From Acidobacteriota bacterium (lineage in GTDB: Bacteria > Acidobacteriota > Vicinamibacteria > Vicinamibacterales > CAVVIG01): a DNA stretch of 6,643 bases. The translations under genes were made by a program, and so were the position numbers. Below, piece after piece: positions 1 to 5,106 of the stretch. The stretch is from positions 1 to 6,643 of the forward strand of contig QHWK01000099.1 of NCBI GenBank assembly GCA_003223775.1, written 5' to 3'. Numbering within the stretch: the stretch's first letter is position 1; each line of letters starts with the position of its first letter. The notes below the pieces were generated by a model, which had not been told where the DNA came from, did not search any database, and worked only from the letters and a program-made list of their open reading frames with translations.

Positions 1-1222
1 ACAGCACCTGCGACAGATCGAGCTCGACGTCGAGGTAGTGATCGCGGAACGCGTGGTTCTGCGCCGGATCGAGCACCTCGAGCAGCGCGGCCGACGGATC
101 GCCGCGCCAGTCGGCGCCGATCTTGTCGACCTCGTCGAGCATGATCACCGGGTTCATCGTGCCGGCGTCGCGCAGCGCGCGCACGAGCCGCCCCGGCAGC
201 GCGCCGATGTACGTGCGCCGATGACCGCGGATCTCCGCTTCATCGCGGACGCCACCGAGCGACATCCTGACGAACTGCCGTCCCGTGGCTCGCGCAATGG
301 ACTCGCCGATCGATGTCTTGCCAGTCCCCGGAGGACCTATCAAAGTGAGGATGGCTCCCGAGCGGCGGGTGTCGGTCATTCCACGGTCAGTCCGAAGCTT
401 GCGCACCGCCAGATATTCTGTGATGCGCCGCTTTACGTCTTCCAGCCCTTCATGGTCGGCGTCGAGCACGGTCCGGGCGTGCACGGGGTCGAGCCGCTCC
501 TCGGACACCGCGTCCGGCATGCCGGCGTCCGCAAGCTTCCCGCGGTACTCCTCGGCGATGGAGCCGTCGCTCTCGCCGAGCTCCTTGCGAATCGCCTCCA
601 TCTGCCGGCGCAGGAAGTACTCGCGCTGCTGCTTCTGCGCGCCGTCCTCGACGCCGTCGTGAATGCGTTTGCGCACCTGCAGCTCCGCCAGGCGATCCTG
701 CTGGAACTGCAGCGCGAGCTTCAGCCGCTCGACGACGTCGAACGTCTCGAGGAGCTGCAGCTTCTGCGCGAACGTGAAGTCGGGCGAGTAGCCCGCCGTG
801 TCCGCCAGCGCGCCCGTATCGGTGATCGACCGCACGAACGCGCGGATCCGTCCGTCGTCGCCGCGCAGCTCGAGGATCTCGTCGACCACGGCGCGATATT
901 CGCGTTCGAGCTCGCGCGTGAGCGTGGCCGGCGGAATCTGGTCCGGACGGGCTTCGTAGTCCACGCGGAGCACGCCGTCCTGATCGGCCGAGGCGCCGCC
1001 GAGCACCACCCGATGGAGGCCCGTCAGCGACACGGCGACGCCGCGGCCTGCGAGGCGCACGCGCTCGGAGACGTCGGCCACGATGCCGACCTTCGAATAT
1101 GTGTTGTCCCGCCGGGGCACCAGCAGCACCCGGTCGTCGCCGCCGACGTCCACCGGCAGCGTCACCGGCATGCCCGGGAAGACGACGGTGTCGTCCAGCG
1201 GAATGATTCGGAGCCTGTTCAT
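1..1222 (-). CDS. lon: ATP-dependent protease Lon, N-terminal part (partial at left edge)
   Basis: Lon is a cytoplasmic homo-oligomeric AAA+ serine protease that degrades misfolded and regulatory proteins. The frame starts at ATG 1222, the first start after an in-frame TAA at 1237-1235, and stays open to the window edge (407 codons). It begins MNRLRIIPLDDTVVFPG, typical of the substrate-binding N-terminal domain. The coiled region QREYFLRRQMEAIRKELGE follows near residues 193-211, then Walker A GPPGTGKT at 296-303, the signature GGVRDEAEIRGHRRTYIG, and Walker B VIMLDEVDKIG with Asp363-Glu364. The rest of the ATPase domain and the Ser-Lys protease domain lie outside the window. Oddity: Walker A comes about 60 residues earlier than in E. 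coli Lon. Part of this is a shorter N-terminus, but about 39 residues are missing between MPDAV and SEERLD (junction near 500-508), in frame. Family identity is certain; whether this copy is functional is open. Confidence 0.95.
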   Translation of the reverse strand, partial: MNRLRIIPLDDTVVFPGMPVTLPVDVGGDDRVLLVPRRDNTYSKVGIVADVSERVRLAGRGVAVSLTGLHRVVLGGASADQDGVLRVDYEARPDQIPPATLTRELEREYRAVVDEILELRGDDGRIRAFVRSITDTGALADTAGYSPDFTFAQKLQLLETFDVVERLKLALQFQQDRLAELQVRKRIHDGVEDGAQKQQREYFLRRQMEAIRKELGESDGSIAEEYRGKLADAGMPDAVSEERLDPVHARTVLDADHEGLEDVKRRITEYLAVRKLRTDRGMTDTRRSGAILTLIGPPGTGKTSIGESIARATGRQFVRMSLGGVRDEAEIRGHRRTYIGALPGRLVRALRDAGTMNPVIMLDEVDKIGADWRGDPSAALLEVLDPAQNHAFRDHYLDVELDLSQVL

Positions 1223-1231
1223 AGTTCCATC

Positions 1232-1259
1232 ATCTTAGCGCATTGCTTTAGTTTGTCAA
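1232..1259 (-). promoter_or_regulatory. lon promoter (sigma-70 type)
   Basis: Read on the minus strand, a perfect -35 TTGACA (1259-1254) is followed after 16 bases by TAAGAT (1237-1232), matching the -10 consensus at four of six bases. Transcription would start near 1227-1223, only a few bases before the lon ATG at 1222. The message would then be leaderless or nearly so. The -35 lies inside the palindrome at 1249-1262, so a bound repressor would block it. This is assigned from sequence only; a 16-base spacer is slightly short. Confidence 0.6.
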
Positions 1260-1262
1260 CTA
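1249..1262. promoter_or_regulatory. palindromic operator candidate, probable MarR site
   Basis: TAGTT-TGTC-AACTA is a perfect 5-4-5 inverted repeat. Its right arm is shared with a second repeat, AACT-ATTG-AGTT (1258-1269), so AGTT/AACT half-sites start at 1250, 1258 and 1266, every 8 bases. The palindrome covers the -35 boxes of both divergent promoters. Short A/T-rich dyads between a marR gene and its divergent neighbour are the usual operator position for this family. That the MarR protein at 1292-1717 binds here is an inference from location. Confidence 0.55.
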
Positions 1263-1282
1263 TTGAGTTCATGAATTATAAT
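1253..1282 (+). promoter_or_regulatory. marR promoter (sigma-70 type)
   Basis: TTGTCA (1253-1258, five of six consensus bases) is followed after 18 bases by a perfect TATAAT (1277-1282). The predicted transcription start is near 1288-1290. This argues against the in-frame ATG at 1271, which would precede the start of the RNA, and leaves ATG 1292 or ATG 1301 as the translation start. This is the best -10 match in the window. Confidence 0.7.
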
Positions 1283-1291
1283 GCGGCTCCG

Positions 1292-1717
1292 ATGAGCCGG
1301 ATGGACGCCGAGGCCTCTCGCGCCTTTCAGCTGCTCGTGAGGTTCTTCTTCGCGCAGCGGGAACAGCTGCCGCCCCCGGGCGACGAGCTCGAGCTCTCGC
1401 CCGCGCAGTGCCACGTCCTGCACCTGATCGATCCCGACCGGCCCATGCCGATGGGCCGCCTGGCCGGGACGCTCGGCTGCGACGCGTCGAACGTCACCGG
1501 CCTCGTCGACCGGCTCGAGGCGCGCGCCCTCGTCCGCCGCCGGCCCTCAGCCGACGATCGCCGCGTGAAGGTGATTCAGCTGACGCCGGCCGGATCGCGG
1601 CTGCGCGCGCAGATGCTCAGGCGGATGACGAGCGGCTCGTGCCGGCTCTCCAGGCTGTCGGCGAGAGATCAGCAGGCGCTCGTGCGGATCCTCGAAGCGC
1701 TCGTCGGCGACCAGTGA
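1292..1717 (+). CDS. MarR family transcriptional regulator
   Basis: A dimeric winged-helix DNA-binding protein of 141 residues, a normal MarR length. The N-terminal helix (residues 5-23) leads to a helix-turn-helix around residues 52-76 (MPMGRLAGTLGCDASNVTGL) and the wing SADDRRVKVIQLTPAG at 86-101, which contains the family's DxR...LTxxG signature. C-terminal helices 108-138 would form the dimer interface. Start: ATG 1292 is preferred because the perfect -10 box ends at 1282; ATG 1301 is also possible, and neither has a clear Shine-Dalgarno sequence. It diverges from lon and ends one base from the convergent acetyltransferase gene. Autorepression and control of lon through the shared palindrome are likely by position. 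Cys40, Cys63 and Cys117 are present, but none sits at the N-terminal position of the OhrR peroxide-sensing cysteine, so the ligand is unknown. Confidence 0.9.
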   Translation: MSRMDAEASRAFQLLVRFFFAQREQLPPPGDELELSPAQCHVLHLIDPDRPMPMGRLAGTLGCDASNVTGLVDRLEARALVRRRPSADDRRVKVIQLTPAGSRLRAQMLRRMTSGSCRLSRLSARDQQALVRILEALVGDQ

Positions 1718-1718
1718 C

Positions 1719-2108
1719 CTACGACGCGGGATGCTTGCGCAAGTACGCCTTCGCGAACGGGCACACGGCCACGATGCGCAGCCCCGCCGATCGCGCCGCC
1801 TCCAGGGCGCCGGCGACCAGCCGCTCGCCCACGTGCTGGCCGCGCAGCGACGGCGACACCTCGGTGTGTACGAGCGTCAACGCATCGTGCGTGCGTTCGT
1901 AAATCAGAAAGGCGGTCTCGCCGTTCACGGCGAGCTCGAATCGCTTCAGCGCGCGGTTGTCGGTGACGGGCGGAGCCACCGGCGGAAGCGGCACTTCGCC
2001 CGTGCGGATGCCGGTTTCGACGGTGTTTGCCGCCGGATCGCTGGCGGGGAACGTCTGCTCGAGCGCCTCGTCGAGCTTCGCCTCGGATCGCGGGATGGCG
2101 TCGTCCAC
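1719..2108 (-). CDS. YjdJ/NATD1-type GNAT N-acetyltransferase
   Basis: A small GCN5-related acetyltransferase of 129 residues. Residues 56-127 carry the compact fold: a beta segment LKRFELAVNGETAFLIYE, then HTEVSPSLRGQHVGERLV (81-98) with the acetyl-CoA pyrophosphate loop RGQHVG, and the terminal IVAVCPFAKAYLRKHP with the CPF cysteine (Cys116) typical of this subfamily. Ahead of it lies a Pro-rich linker (40-49) and the peptide LDEALEQTFPASDP (12-25), a motif also known from other small bacterial proteins. The start is GTG 2108, one base after the dps stop, with no good Shine-Dalgarno sequence of its own, suggesting translational coupling to dps. The substrate is unknown; members of this family can be N-terminal or small-molecule acetylases. 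The C-terminus is slightly shorter than usual. Confidence 0.85.
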   Translation of the reverse strand: MDDAIPRSEAKLDEALEQTFPASDPAANTVETGIRTGEVPLPPVAPPVTDNRALKRFELAVNGETAFLIYERTHDALTLVHTEVSPSLRGQHVGERLVAGALEAARSAGLRIVAVCPFAKAYLRKHPAS

Positions 2109-2109
2109 G

Positions 2110-2703
2110 CTACACCGCGTGGACGAGCGGCATCTCGACGACGTGCTCGGCGACGAACCAGACCTGCAGCTCGTTGCTGCGAATGACGTCGCTCACGAGC
2201 AGGTCGTTCGTGCCGTCGTCGCCGGCATCGGCCGCGCGCCGCGCCATCGTGCGCGCTTCCTTCAGCACGATCTCGTGCGCGTGCAGCAGGCGCGACACCT
2301 GAACGGGGACTTCCTCGCGGCCCTTCGGCGGCCGCGGAATCATCGTCGTCTCGGCGACGTCGTGCGCCATCGCGAGGCTCACCCCGCCCAGCAGCTGAAT
2401 CCGCTCGGCGATCTTGTCGACCAGCTCGTTCTGCTGCTCGTAGTGCTTGTCGAACAACAGATGCAGCAGATAGAAAGTCGGCCCCGCGACCTGCCAGTGG
2501 TGCTTCTTGTACAGATCGCGCAGGGTGATCGTATCGGCGAGCAGCTGGTTGAGATTCTCGACGCTTTCCTTGCACGCGTTCTCCGCGAGCGCGATTGGCA
2601 GCTTGACGAGGTGCCCGAAGGGCTGAATCTCGGGCGCGTTCTGATGCGCCACGGGCCTGGACTGGTTGAGAATCGCGTCGGCGTCGATCACTCGCTTGGT
2701 CAT
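2110..2703 (-). CDS. dps: Dps-family ferritin (starvation/stationary-phase DNA protection)
   Basis: Dps proteins form dodecameric shells that oxidise Fe(II) with hydrogen peroxide, store iron and often coat DNA. From ATG 2703 the protein has 197 residues. The inter-subunit ferroxidase site is complete: His69 (in KKHHWQV), His81 and Asp85 (in LLHLLFD), Asp96 and Glu100 (in VDKIAER). Their 12-4-11-4 spacing is the same as E. coli His51, His63, Asp67, Asp78 and Glu82. WFVAEHV near the C-terminus matches the last core helix. An N-terminal extension of some 45 residues precedes the first core helix and makes the protein longer than E. coli Dps (167). ATG 2703 is chosen over the in-frame ATG 2718 because AGGGAG sits just upstream of it, inside the longer version. 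The gene heads a pair with the acetyltransferase. Confidence 0.93.
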   Translation of the reverse strand: MTKRVIDADAILNQSRPVAHQNAPEIQPFGHLVKLPIALAENACKESVENLNQLLADTITLRDLYKKHHWQVAGPTFYLLHLLFDKHYEQQNELVDKIAERIQLLGGVSLAMAHDVAETTMIPRPPKGREEVPVQVSRLLHAHEIVLKEARTMARRAADAGDDGTNDLLVSDVIRSNELQVWFVAEHVVEMPLVHAV

Positions 2704-2708
2704 GTGTG

Positions 2709-2714
2709 CTCCCT
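2709..2714 (-). promoter_or_regulatory. dps ribosome binding site, decides start
   Basis: AGGGAG on the minus strand lies 5 bases before ATG 2703. It falls within the codons that follow the alternative ATG at 2718, so the downstream ATG is the better start. Confidence 0.7.
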
Positions 2715-2757
2715 GCATCGAGATTGGATGCCGGACGGGGGCCGTTAGATCCCGGCT

Positions 2758-2785
2758 ATCTTAGAGCGGTTTCAAAACGTGTCCG
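2758..2785 (-). promoter_or_regulatory. probable dps promoter
   Basis: On the minus strand, CGGACA (2785-2780, four of six bases of TTGACA) is followed after 16 bases by TAAGAT (2763-2758). Both the -10 hexamer and the 16-base spacer are the same as at the lon promoter. The leader to ATG 2703 would be about 50 bases. The weak -35 sits in the loop of the dyad at 2769-2796, so the promoter probably depends on a regulator. An ECF-type reading (TGAAAC, 17 bases, GATCTAA) is a weaker alternative. Confidence 0.4.
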
Positions 2786-2796
2786 AGTTTTGAAAC
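2769..2796. promoter_or_regulatory. 28-bp perfect dyad (10-8-10) upstream of dps, operator candidate
   Basis: GTTTCAAAAC (2769-2778) and GTTTTGAAAC (2787-2796) are exact reverse complements separated by 8 bases. The A/T-rich arms stand out from the GC-rich surroundings. The loop contains the probable dps -35, with one arm upstream of it and the other in the spacer, the geometry expected of a repressor operator. There is no T-run after either arm, which speaks against an intrinsic terminator. The binding protein is unknown. Confidence 0.6.
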
Positions 2797-2808
2797 TGAG
2801 CAGTAGGG

Positions 2809-3235
2809 GTGGACGCTGAGTTGACACGACCGGTTTTGCGGGCAATCGGCGCGGCGGCGGTCGCCGCGTTGGCGATCCTCTGGGCCGTCGCCGCGCAGCC
2901 GTTCATCGCGCGCGCGGGCGCGTCGGCACTGCTCCATCCCGCTCGTCGCCGCGTCTCTCGGGCCGCGCCCGCGGGATGCACGGAGGCCGCGGTCGCCGGC
3001 GAGGGCGTGCGTCTCGCAGCCTGGCGATGCGCCACCGCGGCGCCGCCGCGAGGGACGATCGTCTACCTGCACGGCATCGCCGACAACCGAACGAGCGCGC
3101 TCGGCGTCGTCGATCGCTTTCGTTCCCGCGGATTCAGGCTCGCTGCGCCCGGACGTCTGGCGCACGATCGAGGACTGGATCGACCAGTACGTCCCGCCGT
3201 CTGACGGTCACGATCCCAGATCGGGCTCCCAGTAA
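2809..3235 (+). pseudogene. alpha/beta hydrolase remnant, internal deletion plus frame change
   Basis: The 5' part (frame of GTG 2809) encodes a hydrophobic N-terminal segment (about residues 11-33, AIGAAAVAALAILWAVAA) and then the start of an alpha/beta-hydrolase fold: GTIVYLHGIADNRTSALG (residues 82-99) with the oxyanion-hole HG, ending at DRFRSRGF. Family members would continue with some 150 residues carrying the GxSxG nucleophile elbow, the acidic residue and the catalytic His. Here the sequence jumps at about 3133-3143 to SLRPDVWRTIEDWIDQY in a different frame. This looks like the last helix that normally follows the catalytic GHN in these enzymes. The 5' frame stops at 3202-3204; the 3' frame stops at TAA 3233-3235, overlapping the end of the convergent gene. 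All catalytic residues are lost, so the product cannot be an active hydrolase. TTG 2821 is an alternative original start. Confidence 0.75.
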
Positions 3236-4401
3236 TTCGTGCGCGGCGAGGCAATCGCGCGGTCGAGGACGGCGCGCGCGCCGGGCAGCACCTCGCTCAG
3301 CCGATCGTCGCCGAGCAGCGCCTTCAGCACGTGCACGTGGAACGTCTCCTCCGCGTGCTCGCCGTCGCTCATCGCGCGATCGTCCATCCCGAAGGCGGAC
3401 GTCTCCGAGGCGTCGACGAGCGCGAAGCCGTGGCGTCGGAAGACTTCGGGTACGGCGCGCCGGAACTCCGCCCAGAAGCGCGCGTGCCGCGGATCGCTCC
3501 GCAGCGCCGCAACCACTTCCGACGCGAACGGCGGCAGATAGCCGACCACCGCGACGTGCCGCTGCTGCAACCGCGCGAGCGTGCGATCGAGCAGCGCCAG
3601 CCGCTCGCTCGACATGCGCTCGGCGGGCGGGAAGTTCGCGTACGCGCCGCGCACGCGATCGATAATCGGCGGCGTCTCGCGATCGACGAACCGCCAGTCG
3701 CGCTCCGTTTGCGGCGCCGCCACACGTGACTTGAAGCTGCCGTCGGCGCGGAAGCCGCCGCCGCGCTCGCGCGCGCTGATGCCGATCGCCGGCGATCCGC
3801 CGCGCACGATCGACAGCGCTTCGGCCGCATACGATCGCGGCTGCACGATCAGCCAGCGCATGGCGACGATGTGCTCGTCGATGCCGGTGCCTTTCGCGAT
3901 CTCCGTCTCGAAGCGGTACGTCGGCGCGACGAGATCGTTCAGCCACCAGAGATCGACCCCGAGCAGCAGGACGTCCGGCGCGCGCGAGGTCGGCAGCAGC
4001 ATCGCCAGATCGTGCGCGTCGCGGAGGCTGTTCAGGATGCCGCCGGCGTTGTAGAAGTCGCGCGCGCGATCGCCGAACATCTCGGCGCGGAACTTCATCG
4101 TCCGCGACGAGCCCGCGACGAGAATCCGCGGACGCCGCTCGACGATCGCGCGGTACTTGTAGGCGTAGAACACCTGATCGGTCGCGCGTAGGAACAGCGC
4201 CTCGGGGTGCATCCGCTGGTACGCGAGCACTCGCTCGATCGGCCAGATCTCGCCGGACCACTGCAGCACCGCTTCGCCGAGGAGAAGCACGAGCGCCGGA
4301 ACGGCGCAGAACGACAGCAGGTGCCGGAGGAATCGTCGCAACCCGAGCCTTGTCGGTTGTGGTGCGTACTGCTTGTACCGCGGCGCCGCCGGCCGTGCCA
4401 A
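3208..4401 (-). CDS. membrane-anchored SGNH/DltD-like hydrolase or O-acyltransferase-type protein
   Basis: 397 residues. An Arg-rich N-terminus is followed by one transmembrane helix (about 28-46, LLSFCAVPALVLLLGEAVL), placing the rest outside the membrane. ILVAGSSRTMKF (93-104) resembles block I of the SGNH superfamily with GSS in place of GDS; Ser99 would be the nucleophile. FYNAGGILNSLRD (117-128) supplies a block-II Gly, LLLGVDLWWLND (145-156) is a hydrophobic strand, and MSDGEHAEE (344-352) contains the Asp346-x-x-His349 pair expected of the catalytic dyad. Such proteins commonly transfer or remove acyl groups on surface polysaccharides, often beside an MBOAT acyltransferase, but none is in this window. 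Start: TTG 4401 is the first usable start codon in the frame; the ribosome binding site is weak, so the true start is uncertain. Function is inferred from motifs only. Confidence 0.75.
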   Translation of the reverse strand: MARPAAPRYKQYAPQPTRLGLRRFLRHLLSFCAVPALVLLLGEAVLQWSGEIWPIERVLAYQRMHPEALFLRATDQVFYAYKYRAIVERRPRILVAGSSRTMKFRAEMFGDRARDFYNAGGILNSLRDAHDLAMLLPTSRAPDVLLLGVDLWWLNDLVAPTYRFETEIAKGTGIDEHIVAMRWLIVQPRSYAAEALSIVRGGSPAIGISARERGGGFRADGSFKSRVAAPQTERDWRFVDRETPPIIDRVRGAYANFPPAERMSSERLALLDRTLARLQQRHVAVVGYLPPFASEVVAALRSDPRHARFWAEFRRAVPEVFRRHGFALVDASETSAFGMDDRAMSDGEHAEETFHVHVLKALLGDDRLSEVLPGARAVLDRAIASPRTNYWEPDLGS

Positions 4402-4555
4402 GCCGCCAGATCCGCGCGCTTTTTGACCGCCGTGTGTCGGTTCGGGACAGCGCGGAGGGCTCCGGGCCGCCGCTGCAACCTCGTAACCCGCTCAATTCAT
4501 GGGTACTTCAGCGAAACAGCCGCGTGGAACACAGCTTGCGACTGTATACGACATT
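4402..4555. other. divergent intergenic region, no certain promoter
   Basis: This gap separates the SGNH-like gene from the zinc-ribbon gene. The stretch 4490-4555 is clearly lower in GC than its surroundings, as expected of promoter DNA. I could not find a convincing pair of -35 and -10 boxes with normal spacing on either strand. The in-frame ATG at 4499 lies inside this low-GC stretch. Confidence 0.35.
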
Positions 4556-4753
4556 ATGGTGCACTATCAACAGGACCGGCGCATCACCGAAACGGGCGCC
4601 CTTCCCAAATGTCCGCGCTGCGGCAGCCACCGAACCCAAATGATTGGGATGTCGGCCGATCTCGACACCGCCTACCTGCGCTGCGCCGCGTGCAGCGGCC
4701 GCGCGGAGCTTTCGATTGGCGGCACCCGCGACGCCGTTGTCGCTGCCGGATGA
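4556..4753 (+). CDS. small zinc-ribbon protein
   Basis: 65 residues from ATG 4556, or 84 if the in-frame ATG 4499 is used. Two knuckles, CPRC (Cys19 and Cys22 from ATG 4556) and CAAC (Cys43 and Cys46), are 20 residues apart. With CPRCGSHRTQMIG ahead of the first strand and AYLRCAACSGRAEL at the second, this is a classic rubredoxin-like zinc ribbon that should bind one Zn(II). The shorter start is preferred because residues before it are encoded in low-GC DNA and do not look protein-like; neither start has a clear ribosome binding site. The stop codon overlaps the next start (ATGA at 4750-4753). The role is unknown; such ribbons mediate nucleic-acid or protein contacts. Confidence 0.7.
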   Translation: MVHYQQDRRITETGALPKCPRCGSHRTQMIGMSADLDTAYLRCAACSGRAELSIGGTRDAVVAAG

Positions 4754-5085
4754 AACCAGTGACCCACGTGGAGACCCCGTCCGACCCGATCGCCGGCGCC
4801 TTGTCCGCCGAGCTCGACGCGATGCACGCGATTGGCGCGGCGCTCGCGCGCGTACGCGATCCGCAGGCGCGCCTGCGCGTACTGCGCTGGGCCGCCGATC
4901 GCTTCGACGCGCAGCCGGCTGCCGCCCCCGCGCCGCCGCCGAGCGCGGCGGTTGCCGCTCCTTTGTCCGATCCGACGCTCGCCGTCGAAACGCTGCACGA
5001 GCTCTTCGAGCCGCCAGCCTCCGACGACGTCCTGCTCGAGATCTTCGACGTGCCCGCGAGCGTAGCGCGGATCCGTGCTATCTAA
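4750..5085 (+). CDS. uncharacterised 111-residue protein, Ala/Pro-rich linker
   Basis: I do not recognise a named family. The start ATG 4750 overlaps the preceding stop (ATGA), indicating translational coupling. Residues 15-52 form a probable helical hairpin, with DAMHAIGAALARVRDPQA followed by RLRVLRWAADRFD. This resembles a short helical segment (leucine-rich, then 'RVLRWAAxRF') that I have seen in unannotated proteins of GC-rich bacteria. An Ala/Pro linker (54-70) leads to a second acidic segment ending LLEIFDVPASVARIRAI. No cysteines, signal peptide or membrane segment. The frame extends open far upstream of 4750, but that stretch is antisense to the SGNH-like gene and not protein-like. 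It stops at TAA 5083-5085, in the same frame as the following flavoprotein. Confidence 0.6.
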   Translation: MKPVTHVETPSDPIAGALSAELDAMHAIGAALARVRDPQARLRVLRWAADRFDAQPAAAPAPPPSAAVAAPLSDPTLAVETLHELFEPPASDDVLLEIFDVPASVARIRAI

Positions 5086-5106
5086 GATCGCATAGAGCTC
5101 CGTGTA

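Noticed and set aside
38..1270. Long plus-strand open frame running into the marR gene
   Set aside because: It is antisense to lon, and its translation is Arg/Ala/His-rich without any domain. The frame stays open because of GC-rich codon structure; only the part from 1292 is a real protein.
1271..1291. ATG 1271 as marR start
   Set aside because: It overlaps the promoter: the perfect TATAAT at 1277-1282 lies downstream of it, so it would not be in the message.
2704..2718. ATG 2718 as dps start
   Set aside because: The Shine-Dalgarno for ATG 2703 lies within this segment and the added residues (MQGAH) do not look conserved.
2769..2796. Dyad as a rho-independent terminator or insertion-sequence end
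   Set aside because: Arms are A/T-rich with no following T-run, and no transposase, matching distal repeat or target duplication was seen nearby.
3134..4495. 453-codon minus-strand frame over the SGNH-like gene
   Set aside because: Arg-rich shadow frame with no motif; the 3208-4401 frame has a membrane helix and SGNH blocks.
4207..4749. Upstream extension of the 111-residue protein frame
   Set aside because: Antisense to the SGNH-like gene and then overlapping the zinc-ribbon gene; low-quality composition. The ATGA overlap at 4750 is the better start.
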